A stretch of DNA of 64,000 bases from Terriglobia bacterium (GTDB lineage Bacteria > Acidobacteriota > Terriglobia > Bryobacterales > UBA6623). Position numbers and translations under genes: made by a program. Under the pieces are notes generated by a model, which saw only the letters and a list, made by a program, of their open reading frames with translations, did no database searches and was not told where the DNA came from. Where the stretch lies: NCBI GenBank assembly GCA_009838515.1, contig VXRL01000004.1, positions 72,863 to 136,862 on the forward strand, read 5' to 3'. Of the stretch, positions 8,051 to 18,253 are shown in pieces (position 1 is the first letter of the stretch; each line of letters starts with the position of its first letter).

Positions 8051-8653
8051 CTAGCCAAAGCGCTGCTCGCGGACGGGATCGCCATACATGTGGTAGCCGC
8101 GCTGCTCCCAATATCCGGCCCGGTCTTCCGCCGTGAACTCCAGGCCGCGAATCCATTTCGAACTCTTCCAGGCGTACAAGTGCGGAACGATCATCCGCAG
8201 CGGCGCGCCGTGTTCCGGAGTCAGCGGCTCCGGGCTGTGGGTGTCAGCGAGCAGCACGTTATCGCGTAACAAGTCTGCTAGGGGCGTGTTGGTGGTGTAG
8301 CCGCCCTCGCAATGCTGGACGACGAAACGCGCTTCGGGCTTTGGCATCGCGCGCTCGGCGATAGTGCGCATGGCGACGCCTTCCCAGACGTTGTCGAACT
8401 TGCTCCAAGTTGTCACGCAGTGAAAGTCCGCCTGCACGCGCTTGCGCGGCAGGGCCTGGAATTCCTGCCACGTGAGTTCGAACGGATGGTCGACCAAGCC
8501 GAAGACCGCGAATTTCCAGGTGTCGGGATCGAATTCCGGAATGGCGCCCACGTGCAGCACGGGCCATTTGAGTGTCAGCGCTTGGCCCGGGGGCAGCCTG
8601 CCCTCGCTGCGACGCTCTCGCCCCAAGCGCTTGCGCTCACTGCTAACGAACAT
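8051..8653 (-). CDS. Sulfite oxidase-like molybdopterin oxidoreductase (YuiH-like)
   Basis: A 200-aa protein of the sulfite oxidase/MsrP superfamily, short stand-alone type. The molybdenum-ligand cysteine is visible as C79 in ADFHCVTTWSKFDNVWEG, followed by the cofactor-pocket segments HCEGGYTTNTPL, HGAPLRMIVPHLYAWKSSKW and the C-terminal GYWEQRGYHMYGDP. The length matches the small cytoplasmic COG2041 proteins and not the longer eukaryotic enzymes. There is no Tat leader, unlike MsrP, so it probably acts in the cytoplasm; the substrate is unknown. The start is ATG 8653. It heads the run of closely spaced minus-strand genes that ends with tatT. Confidence 0.85.
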   Translation of the reverse strand: MFVSSERKRLGRERRSEGRLPPGQALTLKWPVLHVGAIPEFDPDTWKFAVFGLVDHPFELTWQEFQALPRKRVQADFHCVTTWSKFDNVWEGVAMRTIAERAMPKPEARFVVQHCEGGYTTNTPLADLLRDNVLLADTHSPEPLTPEHGAPLRMIVPHLYAWKSSKWIRGLEFTAEDRAGYWEQRGYHMYGDPVREQRFG

Positions 8654-8709
8654 TGCCGAGTCCCAGAGTACACCAGCGAGGCGGGCGCCACTTGAGACGG
8701 CGCGGCCAG

Positions 8710-10410
8710 CTAGGGCACGACCCCCGCCCCCTCGCGGACCGTGAAGTATGCGCCCGGTGCAACGTCTTCAAGGCGGTCGACCGTGCCGCTGGGCCAGCGG
8801 ATCTCGATCCATTCTGCTGAAGCAGCACGCCCCAGGCCGAGGATCTCGCGCCGGTCGTGCGAGGACAGATAGCTGCCGCCGCTGGTGCGGAAACGGCTGC
8901 GCTCGGTACTGCCCGCCATCCACGCAAGCACGGCTCCGATTCCCTCCGGGTTGCTCTCGGTCGCGATCAGGCGCAGGCCGACCCACTGGTTGTGTCGCTC
9001 GGTGTCGTTGCGCAGCAGCAGCGGGGCTGCGCCGTTATTCGACACCAGCACGTCTCCGTCGCCATCGTTGTCGTAGTCCCCCACCGCCAGGCCGCGGGCC
9101 GCGTACTCTCGCTCGAACACGCTCCCGGCGGTGTTGCTGACGTTCTCAAACTCCGTTTCTCGATTCTCGAATAGCAGCAGCTCCTGCCTGTAGCTCACCT
9201 GCGGCTTGAACATGCCGATCATGTCGTCGGGGTGGCCGTTCGCAAGGATCAAGTCCGGATCGCCGTCGTTGTCGAAGTCGAAGAAGCGCAGGCCCCAGCC
9301 GCTGTACAGCCGGGTCTCCCTGCGCACCTCGAGCGAGGCGTCAACGAAATCGGCGCCCTCGAGGTTCTTGTACAGGCTGAACATCTCTTGGTCGATGTTC
9401 GCCACGAACAGGTCCTGCCAGCCGTCGCCGTCGTAGTCGGCCGCGTCGACGCCCATGCCGGATCGCGCCGTGCCGGCGTCGCTGTAGGCCACTCCCAGCA
9501 GCAGGCCCTCTTCGTAGAAGGTTCCGTCGCCTTGGTTGACAAAGAGAAAGTTCTGAATCGTGTCGTTGGCGACGAACAGGTCCAGCGCGCCGTCGCGATT
9601 GATGTCTGTCGCCACGGCGCCGAACGACTTGCTGCCGACGCTCGCGATGCCCGCGTCCTCGCTCACGTCGGCGAACGTGCCGTCGCCGTTGTTGCGGAAC
9701 AGCAGGCACTTGCTCGGCCGGAACGAGCGCGGTATGCAGTAGTGGCGCCGGCCGGCTTCGTTGTCGCCGCAGTATTTTGCCTCGTCCAGGCTGTAGGAAA
9801 CGAATCCGGAGACGAAAAGGTCGAGGTGCGAGTCGTTGTCGTAGTCGAACCAGACCGCATCGGTGTACCAACCGCTCGCAGCGACGCCCGCCTCTTCGGC
9901 GACCTCTTCGAAGCTGCCGTCGCCTCGGTTCCGGAACAGCTGGTTGCGGCCGTAGGCGGTCAGGTACAAGTCGGTGTCCCCGTCGGCATCGAAATCCGCA
10001 GCCGCCACGCCCATGCCGAACCGCCCGCCCTGAACGCCGGCGGCCGCCGTGACGTCGCTAAACGTGCCGTCGCCGTTGTTGCGGTATAGCGCGTTCGAAA
10101 GTTTCCGGTCCGGTTTGTAGAAGTCCGACGGCCCGCTGTTGAGCAGGTAGATGTCCATCCAGCCGTCCCCGTCGAAGTCGAAGAAGGCGCTTCCCGCGCC
10201 GACCGTCTCGGGCAGGTGGCGGGCGTCTGACATCCCGTTGACATGCGACCACTGGATGCCGGTGCTTGCTGGCGGAACGGATTCAAACTGGATGGCCGCG
10301 CTGGTTCCTCCACGCCCTGCCTGTGCCGCCGCGGGCACTCCCGCCAGCGAGGCCCAGGCCGTCAGCGCCGCGCCGGCGGCGATGCCACGCATGAATCGAT
10401 CCAAGTTCAT
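8710..10410 (-). CDS. FG-GAP/ASPIC-UnbV (CRTAC1-type) secreted protein
   Basis: A 566-aa exported protein. The ATG at 10410 overlaps the stop of the TPR gene (ATGA), and the product starts with a signal peptide ([20 protein letters not shown] then AAAQA). Seven or so FG-GAP/VCBS repeats form a predicted beta-propeller, each carrying calcium-loop motifs such as [44 protein letters not shown] and [14 protein letters not shown]. The C-terminal part is the ASPIC/UnbV domain, with [16 protein letters not shown] near the end. CRTAC1-type proteins are common in Acidobacteriota and are thought to act outside the cell; no reaction is established. It is a paralogue of the protein at 11684-13432. Confidence 0.85.
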   Translation of the reverse strand: MNLDRFMRGIAAGAALTAWASLAGVPAAAQAGRGGTSAAIQFESVPPASTGIQWSHVNGMSDARHLPETVGAGSAFFDFDGDGWMDIYLLNSGPSDFYKPDRKLSNALYRNNGDGTFSDVTAAAGVQGGRFGMGVAAADFDADGDTDLYLTAYGRNQLFRNRGDGSFEEVAEEAGVAASGWYTDAVWFDYDNDSHLDLFVSGFVSYSLDEAKYCGDNEAGRRHYCIPRSFRPSKCLLFRNNGDGTFADVSEDAGIASVGSKSFGAVATDINRDGALDLFVANDTIQNFLFVNQGDGTFYEEGLLLGVAYSDAGTARSGMGVDAADYDGDGWQDLFVANIDQEMFSLYKNLEGADFVDASLEVRRETRLYSGWGLRFFDFDNDGDPDLILANGHPDDMIGMFKPQVSYRQELLLFENRETEFENVSNTAGSVFEREYAARGLAVGDYDNDGDGDVLVSNNGAAPLLLRNDTERHNQWVGLRLIATESNPEGIGAVLAWMAGSTERSRFRTSGGSYLSSHDRREILGLGRAASAEWIEIRWPSGTVDRLEDVAPGAYFTVREGAGVVP

Positions 10411-11606
10411 GGTCTTGGTGCCCGCTGGCTTGCGGAATCCGGCGCGCCCCGTCGGGGCATCGACAGCACGCTGCCGTCGTAGAGCTGGTCGACGCCTCGC
10501 AAGTCGCGTTCCTGCTGGCGCGCGTTGAGCCGCTTGATGATCTCTTGCTGGCGGCGGAACTCGTCCCTGCGCTTCAGCTTCGCGTAGGCCCTGGCCAGCA
10601 TCACGTGCGCCGGCGTGAAGTCCGGCTGCGCTTCCACGACGCGGCGCAGCAGCGTCTCGGCCTCGCTCCAAGCTCCCTGGGCGCTATGCGCTTGGGCCAG
10701 CAAGTACTGCACCCCGGAATCGGATTCGTTCAGCGCGTAGGCATGCTCCAGCAGTTCCAGCGCCCGCGCTTGCTCGCCGTCCTGCTGGAGCAGCCACCCA
10801 AGAAAGGCATTTGCGTTGAAATCGCCGGGATTGGCGGCGAGTTCGGCGCGGAACTCCTCCTCCGCCCCCTCCCTGCGCCCGGCATACAGCAGCGCGACTC
10901 CGATCTGGGAGCGCAGCATCGGAAGGTCGCTGTTGCCCGAGCGCGCCCGCTGCAGCAGTTCCAGCGCCTCTTGGGACTGCTTCTTGGCGAGTTGCAACGA
11001 CCCCTTGATCAACAGGGCTTCCGGCGTCTGGTCGTCGCGCAGCCGCTCGCTGATGAGCCTTTCGGCAAGCTCGGCCTGCCCGGCCTTGATGTAGGCCGAT
11101 CCCAGCGTGTAGGCTGCCTGACGGTTGTTGGGATCGGCTGCCACGACGCGTTCGAGCGCTCGGGTCCCGTCGTCGAGATCGCCCAGCTTGAGCAAGGACA
11201 GGCCGTACAGGTGCAACGCCTGCCCGTTGCCCGGCTGCCTGTCCAGCACCCAGGCCAGCACCTCCCGCGCCTCTGCGTGGCGCTCCGTCTGGAAGTACGC
11301 CAAGCCTAGGAAATAGGCGATGCCCGCATGCTCGGGAAGGGCCGCTCGCGCCCGTTGCAAGCCGGGCAACGCTTGTGCTGGCCGTCCGCTTTGCAGGTAG
11401 GCGACGGACAGGTTGGAGAGAGCGTCGACGCGGTCGGGAGCCAGCTCGACAGCCCGACGAAACTCCTCGATGGCTCGCTCCAAGTCGCCCTGCTGCTGCA
11501 GGCGGACACCGTTCGCAAGAGCTTCGTCCGCGGTTTGGGCCGCGGAACTGCCCCACATGGCGGCCGCGCACAGGATGGGCGCGAAGCGACGTAGCCAAGC
11601 GATCAC
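10407..11606 (-). CDS. TPR-repeat periplasmic protein
   Basis: A protein of about 399 aa made almost wholly of tetratricopeptide repeats. Examples are [60 protein letters not shown] and [19 protein letters not shown], around nine units. A signal peptide ([20 protein letters not shown]) precedes them. I favour a GTG start at 11606, just ahead of the signal, because a start further upstream would run into the divergent gene; no clear ribosome site confirms it. The stop overlaps the next ATG by 4 nt. TPR proteins next to FG-GAP/UnbV proteins recur in Acidobacteriota, so the pair probably works together as a scaffold plus an extracellular propeller. Confidence 0.8.
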   Translation of the reverse strand: MIAWLRRFAPILCAAAMWGSSAAQTADEALANGVRLQQQGDLERAIEEFRRAVELAPDRVDALSNLSVAYLQSGRPAQALPGLQRARAALPEHAGIAYFLGLAYFQTERHAEAREVLAWVLDRQPGNGQALHLYGLSLLKLGDLDDGTRALERVVAADPNNRQAAYTLGSAYIKAGQAELAERLISERLRDDQTPEALLIKGSLQLAKKQSQEALELLQRARSGNSDLPMLRSQIGVALLYAGRREGAEEEFRAELAANPGDFNANAFLGWLLQQDGEQARALELLEHAYALNESDSGVQYLLAQAHSAQGAWSEAETLLRRVVEAQPDFTPAHVMLARAYAKLKRRDEFRRQQEIIKRLNARQQERDLRGVDQLYDGSVLSMPRRGAPDSASQRAPRP

Positions 11607-11683
11607 GGGAGAGATGTCCAAGGAGCAGGCGATGCTGTAGCCGCCCTTAAGCTCTGTCCGCACGCCATTGTTACATTGTGGGC

Positions 11684-13432
11684 ATGGCGGGCAGCTTGTC
11701 GAGGCGGCAATTGCTGGCGCTAGCGCCGCTTGCAACCCGGCCGCTGCGGGCGCAAGGGGTTGCGTCCCGGGGCGTGCGGGCCCAGCCGCGCGCCAAGGCT
11801 TCGGGCCTTCCGTTTCACGCCCGCTTCACCGACGTGGCCAAGGACGCAGGCTTGACCCAGCCGACCGTTTATGGCTCCCCAGACAACCCCCGCTACATCC
11901 TCGAGACGATCGGCTGCGGCGCTGCGTTCATTGACTACGACAACGACGGATGGCTCGATATTTTCGTTTTGAACGGACGGACTCTGGACGCGGTCCCTGC
12001 GGGCGCGACCAACCGGCTGTACCGCAATAACCGCGACGGCACCTTCACCGACGTCACCGAAGAGGCCGGGTTGGTCAGGCACGGCTGGGCCTGCGGCGTT
12101 TGCGTGGGCGACTACAACAACAGCGGGTACGACGACCTGTTCGTCACCTACTGGGGACAGAACGTCCTGTATCGCAACAATGCCGACGGCACATTCACGG
12201 ACGTCACCGAGGAAGCTGGCCTGTCCCGCCCGGACGTTCGCTGGGGCTCGGGCTGCACGTTTCTCGACTACAACCGCAGCGGAAGCCTGGACCTGTTCAT
12301 TGCCAACTACTTGGAGTTCGATTTTGAGACGGTGCCCCTGCCCGGCGAGTCTTCAGTCTGCGTCTGGAAGGGCGTGCCCGTCGTCTGCGGCCCCCGCGGC
12401 TTGCGGCGCGGGCACAACCTGCTCTACCGCAACAACGGCGATGGCACCTTCACCGACGTCAGCGTCGCTTCCGGCATCGCGTCCGCCACCGAGAGCTATG
12501 CGCTAAGCGCAGTGGCCGCCGATTTCGACAACGACGGCTGGCAGGACATCTTCGTCGCGGGCGATTCCAGCCCAAGCCTGTTCTACCGCAACAATGGCGA
12601 CGGCACGTTTAGCGAAGAGGCGCTAGAGCGCGGCTGCGCTGTCAGCGAGGACGGGGCCGAGCAGGCCGGCATGGGCGTGGCGGTCGGCGACTACGACTGC
12701 AGCGGCAGCTTGGACCTGTTCAAGACCCACTTTTCCGACGACACCCACGTGCTGTACCGCAACGATGGGGAAGGATACTTCGACGACATGACCTTGCGCT
12801 CGGGGATCGGAGTCGAGACCCGCTATGTGGGCTGGGGAGCAGGCTTGGTGGATCTGGACAACAGCGGCCTGCCCGACATCTTCTTCGTCACCGGCAGCGT
12901 TTACCCGCAAGTCGCCCGCGAGCACGAGCGGTATCCGGCCGCGACGCCGCGGGTCCTGTTCCGCAATCTCGGCGGCGGCCGCTTCGAGCAGCTATTCGAG
13001 GAGGCGGGCGCTGCCCTTTCGGAGGTGCGGTCCAGCCGCGGCTGCGCTTTCGGCGACTTCGACAACGATGGCGATGTAGACATCCTGATCGTCAACCTCA
13101 ACCAGCCTCCCAGCCTGCTGCGCAACGATCTCGCGGGCCGTGCCAATTGGCTCAAGGTCAAGCTGTCCGGCGTCGATTCCAATCGCAGCGCGATCGGCGC
13201 GACTGTGATCGCCAGCTACGGCGGCCGACGTCAGGCGCAAGCGGTGCTAAGCCAGTCCAGCTTTCACTCGGCAAGCGACAGCCGGCTGCATTTCGGGCTG
13301 GGAGAGGCCGCGTCTGCCGATCTCGAGGTGCGCTGGCCGACTGGCAAGACCGAAGCCTATCCGGGCGTGAATGCTAACGCCTTAGTGCGCATTGAAGAGG
13401 GAACCGGAATCGTGGGGCGCGAGCAGTGGTGA
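11684..13432 (+). CDS. FG-GAP/ASPIC-UnbV (CRTAC1-type) secreted protein, second copy
   Basis: A 582-aa exported protein transcribed divergently from the TPR/CRTAC1 pair. The leader is Tat-like (SRRQLLALAPLATRPLRAQG). The propeller repeats carry DYDNDGWLDIFVLNG, DYNNSGYDDLFVTYWG, DYNRSGSLDLFIANY, DFDNDGWQDIFVAGD and DFDNDGDVDILIVN. The C-terminal ASPIC/UnbV domain ends with LEVRWPTGKTEAYPGV, closely parallel to the copy at 8710-10410. ATG 11684 is preferred over GTG 11678. Compared with the other copy, several Asp positions are replaced by Asn or Cys (DYNNSG, DYDCSG), which may reduce calcium binding in those blades. Role unknown; extracellular location inferred. Confidence 0.85.
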   Translation: MAGSLSRRQLLALAPLATRPLRAQGVASRGVRAQPRAKASGLPFHARFTDVAKDAGLTQPTVYGSPDNPRYILETIGCGAAFIDYDNDGWLDIFVLNGRTLDAVPAGATNRLYRNNRDGTFTDVTEEAGLVRHGWACGVCVGDYNNSGYDDLFVTYWGQNVLYRNNADGTFTDVTEEAGLSRPDVRWGSGCTFLDYNRSGSLDLFIANYLEFDFETVPLPGESSVCVWKGVPVVCGPRGLRRGHNLLYRNNGDGTFTDVSVASGIASATESYALSAVAADFDNDGWQDIFVAGDSSPSLFYRNNGDGTFSEEALERGCAVSEDGAEQAGMGVAVGDYDCSGSLDLFKTHFSDDTHVLYRNDGEGYFDDMTLRSGIGVETRYVGWGAGLVDLDNSGLPDIFFVTGSVYPQVAREHERYPAATPRVLFRNLGGGRFEQLFEEAGAALSEVRSSRGCAFGDFDNDGDVDILIVNLNQPPSLLRNDLAGRANWLKVKLSGVDSNRSAIGATVIASYGGRRQAQAVLSQSSFHSASDSRLHFGLGEAASADLEVRWPTGKTEAYPGVNANALVRIEEGTGIVGREQW

Positions 13433-13463
13433 GAGCGTCACCCTGTCGCACTTGGCCAGTTCC

Positions 13464-13694
13464 TCAGCCTTGCGTGCCATACCGTTTCATCACATCTTCA
13501 AGGGGTGCCTCAGGAGACTTTCCGGTTCGACTGTCGATCAGCCGTCGCTCGGCGAGGTACGAGTCTTCGAGATCGTCCAGATGCTCGGTGATGGCGTCGA
13601 TCATGGAGGAGATGTTGCTGCACCCGGTGAGCTCAGCCAAGTGCTGTAGCCGTTTGGACGCTTCCTCAGGCAAGCGGTAAGCGATCGGCTTCAT
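13464..13694 (-). CDS. Ribbon-helix-helix antitoxin-like protein without a toxin
   Basis: A 76-aa protein starting MKPIAYRLPEEASKRLQHLA, the pattern of ribbon-helix-helix (RelB/DinJ/DUF6290-like) antitoxins: a short DNA-contacting beta-strand, then two helices (EEASKRLQHLAELTG and SSMIDAITEHLDDLEDSYLAE). The C-terminus (APLEDVMKRYG) would be the toxin-binding tail in an intact module. Only 31 bases separate its stop from the convergent CRTAC1 gene, so no toxin follows, and the gene upstream on the same strand is the large restriction-modification enzyme. It is either an orphan antitoxin or a small regulator belonging to that enzyme. Confidence 0.7.
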   Translation of the reverse strand: MKPIAYRLPEEASKRLQHLAELTGCSNISSMIDAITEHLDDLEDSYLAERRLIDSRTGKSPEAPLEDVMKRYGTQG

Positions 13695-13852
13695 GGCTGT
13701 ACCTGCTCGAGTTCTTGGAGGTCAATGCCTGAATCGCGAGCACTTGATTGGACCGCAATGGCATGGCAGGTTGTCCGTGTGTCGCACATCGCAATCGTGG
13801 CGAACCAGAGTCGGCTGTTCAACGTCTCTTAAGCATCCTCTTCAGCGGCCGC

Positions 13853-16800
13853 TCAAGAGGCCCGTACGTTGCTGACCGTTGGTTCCGCGGCCAACCGCCG
13901 TCGCCAGACAGACAGAGTCTCGGCATCGGCACCGATTGCCAAAGCCGCCGCCTCGTCGATGATCCTCCGCACTTCGCACGCCTCTGCCTTGTGCATCGGC
14001 TGCAACGGCACTTGACAGACGCTCTGCCACGCCCTAGCGAGGTCTTGAATTCGTTCTGATCCATCCCTCGGACATGGCACGGAGCTGAGATGTTCAACCG
14101 ACCACTTCGGATAGGTCAGCTTCTTTGCTCTACGATTGAGCAGAAGCAACCTCCCGGGAGTGCTGTTCCACCAAGCACACAGGGCCTGTTCATGGGCAGC
14201 GTCAGCTCCTTTGGCGGGAATCCATCCGAATCCGAAAGTTGGAGTCTCGCTCCACAGCGAGGTCAGGCGGCCACTAACTGTATCGAACCGCGTAGCAAGC
14301 ATCAAATTGGCGGAACTCGCTCTGACATTCTCGTACAGGTGTGCCCGCCGAGCACCTGGTACGACGGCCTGTTCCGGTACATCTGACATTGTCTGCCTGA
14401 TCTTCGCAGAAACACTGTCGAAAACCATGAGCCGGTCTGGATTTTGGTATTCCTCCTCGCACCGCACCCAAGAATCCTGCGCAGCTCGGCCAGTCGCACC
14501 GAATTTCAGATTCGCGGGTGCGAGATGTGGGTTGCGCTCCAACTGGAACACTGCCTCCGCAAGCGTACCGTCGTACCACTGCGCCGGCGTCCAGTCGCCT
14601 GCCCTGATACGTTCGTTGGGCCACAGGCTTGCCTTACCCCAGTCGCGGAGCTGACCCGAGCCGATGGCATCCGCCACCGCGATCGCCTCCTCTGCGGTGT
14701 CCGGCATCCGTCGCAATGACACGAACTCAGTCGGGGGAGGGGCGCTATCAGGATGGCGCCGACAGATCAGCAGGCACTCATGGATGCCCGTGTTTTCCGA
14801 GAAGGCGATCCGCTTCGGATCGTGCGTGGTGACGATCCGTTCGACATGGAAGCGGTCCGCCAAGAAGCGCCGCTCCGTAATTCCGGCGGCTCCGGTGCAA
14901 GCCGTGACCGGAATTACCTTGGCGAGGACTCCTCGGTCTGCTCGGAGAAGCTGATCTGCGAGTGGGGTGAAGAAAGTTCTGACGCTATTGGTCGTAATGA
15001 CTCGGCCGGCCAGTCCGTCGCGCTCTTGCAGGGTGTCACGGATCGCGAGTTCATGTTTCTGCATCCGTCTGAGCACATCCTTGGTGTACTTGCGCCCACG
15101 CTTTGCGTTGTCGGTGAACGGTGCATTCATGATGACACCGTCGAGATCCCTAAGAGGGAAGTCGATCTCTTCGCTTTCATCGACTTGTTCCGCATCGAGG
15201 CTGAAGAAGTCTCGCTGTGGGACCAGCACGTGGCGCAGGTCTGATTCCGCGGCAGAGTGCAGGATCTCCAGGGATCCTGCCTTGACCGTTTGGTCACCCT
15301 GTGGTCCGTGAGGCATCGCCACAAGGTTCATGCGCGCGTAGTCGACCGTGGGGGCCCCGAGTGTCATGTTGCACGCCGCAAGTTGGATGCCGTGCCGGTT
15401 GATGTCGAGGCCGCAAAGCACGTCCTCGACGAGGTGCTTGTGGAGTTTGCCCGTCTCCGCAGCCCCGATTTCCAAGGATGCGCCGACACGCGCCTTGATC
15501 GACTGGAGCGCTGCCATAAGCAGGGTCCCGGTACCGCAAGCTGGATCCATGATCCGCAGCCCTCTAACTGCTTCGGGATCAGACCAATCGGTAAACTCTG
15601 CAGTGAACGCCAAGCGCGCCAACATGACTGCAGAAAGGTTATTCGTGTAGAACGCACCATCGCTTTTCGCAGTACCGAGAATGCGGTGGTAGAGCGGTCC
15701 CGCATGGTCGTAGCCAAGCTCGCTCAGGGAGTCGGCGACGCGGTTAGCGCATTCGGCGAGAGAGCGGACGGCATCGTCTAGTGCTTTCCTCTCGGGGAAC
15801 GCCCGCAGGATCGCGAGGGCGGGCCTGAACACCGGAGAGTAGTCCTTCTCAAGGATCAGCTCCCAAGCCGCTTCGAGCGTTTCCTTGGGGTTCTTCGCGC
15901 CGGCCACCTTGTCCAGCCGTTCGGTCTCCAATTCCGGGACATCGTTGAGACGGCGTTGCAATAGGCAAGCATTGCAGAGCAGCAGGGACGCGACAGTGCA
16001 AACACCTTTGGCCCCGCCATCGGTTTCGGTGACGAGATCAAGCGCATTGGCAAGCGATCCCTCGACCTCCTCCTCCTGAAACACTACGCTTGCGCGCCGG
16101 ACCGCGTCGGTGATTTCGTCGGCAACGACTTGTCCGGGCTTGCCGAGGCCGGAGGCTGCGGCGACATGTGCGTAGATCCCCTGATCGGCCTCCTTCAGTG
16201 CGAGCACACCCTGTAGCTGGACATTCTCGGGATCGTCGCCCTTGCCTTCACCTGTCGGGAGGCCCGTCCGCCCTTCATCTTGCTCGTAGACCTTGACAAA
16301 GCTGGCGGGATCTTCGGCTAGGCGGCTATCGTGAGCCTGTAGTGCGCGCAGCACACGACCAACGGTCCTGTAGCCGTCCTTGTCCTTCTGCAGTGCTCCG
16401 ATAACATCACCGCCCAAGGGAACGACCACGGGAACGATTATGTAGCCGAAGCGTTTGCCAGGCGCCTTGCGCATGACCCGCCCGACCGCTTGAACGACAT
16501 CGACCTGACTGCTCCTAGGGTCGAAGAATGCCACCGAATCGAGCTGCGGCACGTCAACGCCTTCGGTGAAGAGCTTGACGTTGCTGATGACACGACATTC
16601 GCCTTTCTCGTGGTCGACTTGAGCAAGCTCGCGAAGCTGCCGGTTGCGATCAAGTGCGCTTGAACTTGCATCGAGGTGCGTGGCGATTACGTTCATCGCC
16701 CGCCCCTCCTGCATGTGCCTCGTTGTAGCGCGCTTGACTTCGCTTTCCTTTAGCGCCTCGGCATACCATTTCGAGCGGCGGATACTGTTCGCGAAGGCAA

Positions 16801-18253
16801 TTGTCCTCTGCAGGCGGCCGGGCTGATCTAGATCCTTGCCCTCGGTGACACCGTTCACCGCCAGGGAGACTCCGAGAACACGCGTCATCTCATTCGCTGA
16901 CGGTGCGCTTCCGCTCTTCCGGCGGCCATTTTCCGGTTGATCTAGCTTCTCAAGTCTGCCCCGCAGGCCCGGCGTGACGCTGCTCTCGTTCACGCCTAGG
17001 ACGATTACACGGTAGTCCGAGAGCATCTTGCGATCCACTGCCTTGGCAAATGGCAGGCGGTAGAGTTCGGGGCCATAAACCTCGATATCGCTCATGTCGA
17101 CGACCTTGATCCCCTGCGATGAAAGGGCGCCTTTCGACTTCTCGGTGTAGATCCGGGGTGTCGCGGTCATGTAGAGGCGCTTGTCGGCGCGTAGGCTATC
17201 GCCGTCGTGAAATTCTTGGAAGTTGACCTTCCCGGCAGCCGTTCCGACCGCACCGGTCGTGCGGTGGGCCTCATCGGCAATCGCAAAATCGAACGCAGGC
17301 GTGATGGTGCCGACCTGTGCGGAGGTCACCCGCCGCAACGACTGGTATGTGCAGAACACGACTCGCACGTGTTCGCAGTCAGCCTTCAGGAATTCTGCAA
17401 TTCCCTCCTCGTCGGTCGTCACCGGACATTCAAGTTCCGAGAGCCCAATATCCTCGTTCTCGTTCTTGCCACCGGCTGTTGGATCCGAGCAGACTACGAG
17501 ACAGCGGAGCCTGCGCGTGGTCTGCCGTAGCCACTCACGGCGGGCTTGGGAGACTAGGGCGATCGTTGGTGCCGCGAAGAGAATGCGCCCGCCCTCGCCG
17601 ACCAGCTGCTCGGTGATCCTGAGCGAAGTGAAGGTCTTGCCTGTGCCACAGGCCATAACGAGTCGGCCCCGATCATGGTTGGCCAGTCCCGATACGACAC
17701 TCTCGATGGCTTCGGTCTGAAGCTCCCATGGTTGCTGAATCGGTCGCTTGGTGTCCTCCGGCCTAACCTGCATGTGGCCGTAGTTGTGGAAGTCGATGCG
17801 CGAGATCTGCGGATAGGCACCCTTGATCGCGCTCTCAGCGTTGTGATTCCATCTGCACGTGGCGACGATCCAACGGTGGCCGAACGCCCAATGTTGGGAC
17901 CCGCCGAGGAACTTGTCTATCTCACCCTTCGGCAGCACTCGGCTGTCGTCGTAGCACTTGCATTGGATGGCGACCCATTCGCCAGAGGTCGTTCGTGCTA
18001 CCAGATCGACGCCTATATCGCGGCCATCCAGGCCAGTCACCGCTTGACGGTCCGGCCAATCCGGCCACCTCCAGATGCCGTCGACTTCGAGTTCCGGCAC
18101 CTGTCGAGCGACTCGCATGAACAGGAGTTCGAACCATCGACCTTTCTCGGTTTCGTCACGGCTTTCCGCTCGGATCTTCTTCAGGACCTCGCGTGCCGGG
18201 AGGTGATCGGGAAAGTCTATCCTTAACTGTCCGCCTGCGTCAGTACTAGCCAT
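13853..18253 (-). CDS. Single-chain type ISP-like restriction-modification enzyme
   Basis: A 1466-aa polypeptide that joins all functions of a restriction-modification system. Domains in order: an Mrr-like nuclease (E42, GVD83, QCK at 97-99); an SF2 helicase/translocase with Walker A GTGKT at 203-207, DEAH at 327-330 and a C-terminal RecA lobe near VQAVGRVMRKAPGKRFGY; an N6-adenine methylase with the SAM-binding DPACGTGTLL starting at D903 and a catalytic NAPF at 1043-1046; then a C-terminal target-recognition-like region. This order matches LlaGI/LlaBIII type ISP enzymes (about 1570 aa), which methylate one strand and cut after translocation. The methylase tetrapeptide is NAPF where NPPF/Y is usual. 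ATG 18253 has a GGGAG ribosome site 6 nt upstream; ATG 18307 is less likely. No separate specificity gene is nearby. Confidence 0.85.
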   Translation of the reverse strand: MASTDAGGQLRIDFPDHLPAREVLKKIRAESRDETEKGRWFELLFMRVARQVPELEVDGIWRWPDWPDRQAVTGLDGRDIGVDLVARTTSGEWVAIQCKCYDDSRVLPKGEIDKFLGGSQHWAFGHRWIVATCRWNHNAESAIKGAYPQISRIDFHNYGHMQVRPEDTKRPIQQPWELQTEAIESVVSGLANHDRGRLVMACGTGKTFTSLRITEQLVGEGGRILFAAPTIALVSQARREWLRQTTRRLRCLVVCSDPTAGGKNENEDIGLSELECPVTTDEEGIAEFLKADCEHVRVVFCTYQSLRRVTSAQVGTITPAFDFAIADEAHRTTGAVGTAAGKVNFQEFHDGDSLRADKRLYMTATPRIYTEKSKGALSSQGIKVVDMSDIEVYGPELYRLPFAKAVDRKMLSDYRVIVLGVNESSVTPGLRGRLEKLDQPENGRRKSGSAPSANEMTRVLGVSLAVNGVTEGKDLDQPGRLQRTIAFANSIRRSKWYAEALKESEVKRATTRHMQEGRAMNVIATHLDASSSALDRNRQLRELAQVDHEKGECRVISNVKLFTEGVDVPQLDSVAFFDPRSSQVDVVQAVGRVMRKAPGKRFGYIIVPVVVPLGGDVIGALQKDKDGYRTVGRVLRALQAHDSRLAEDPASFVKVYEQDEGRTGLPTGEGKGDDPENVQLQGVLALKEADQGIYAHVAAASGLGKPGQVVADEITDAVRRASVVFQEEEVEGSLANALDLVTETDGGAKGVCTVASLLLCNACLLQRRLNDVPELETERLDKVAGAKNPKETLEAAWELILEKDYSPVFRPALAILRAFPERKALDDAVRSLAECANRVADSLSELGYDHAGPLYHRILGTAKSDGAFYTNNLSAVMLARLAFTAEFTDWSDPEAVRGLRIMDPACGTGTLLMAALQSIKARVGASLEIGAAETGKLHKHLVEDVLCGLDINRHGIQLAACNMTLGAPTVDYARMNLVAMPHGPQGDQTVKAGSLEILHSAAESDLRHVLVPQRDFFSLDAEQVDESEEIDFPLRDLDGVIMNAPFTDNAKRGRKYTKDVLRRMQKHELAIRDTLQERDGLAGRVITTNSVRTFFTPLADQLLRADRGVLAKVIPVTACTGAAGITERRFLADRFHVERIVTTHDPKRIAFSENTGIHECLLICRRHPDSAPPPTEFVSLRRMPDTAEEAIAVADAIGSGQLRDWGKASLWPNERIRAGDWTPAQWYDGTLAEAVFQLERNPHLAPANLKFGATGRAAQDSWVRCEEEYQNPDRLMVFDSVSAKIRQTMSDVPEQAVVPGARRAHLYENVRASSANLMLATRFDTVSGRLTSLWSETPTFGFGWIPAKGADAAHEQALCAWWNSTPGRLLLLNRRAKKLTYPKWSVEHLSSVPCPRDGSERIQDLARAWQSVCQVPLQPMHKAEACEVRRIIDEAAALAIGADAETLSVWRRRLAAEPTVSNVRAS

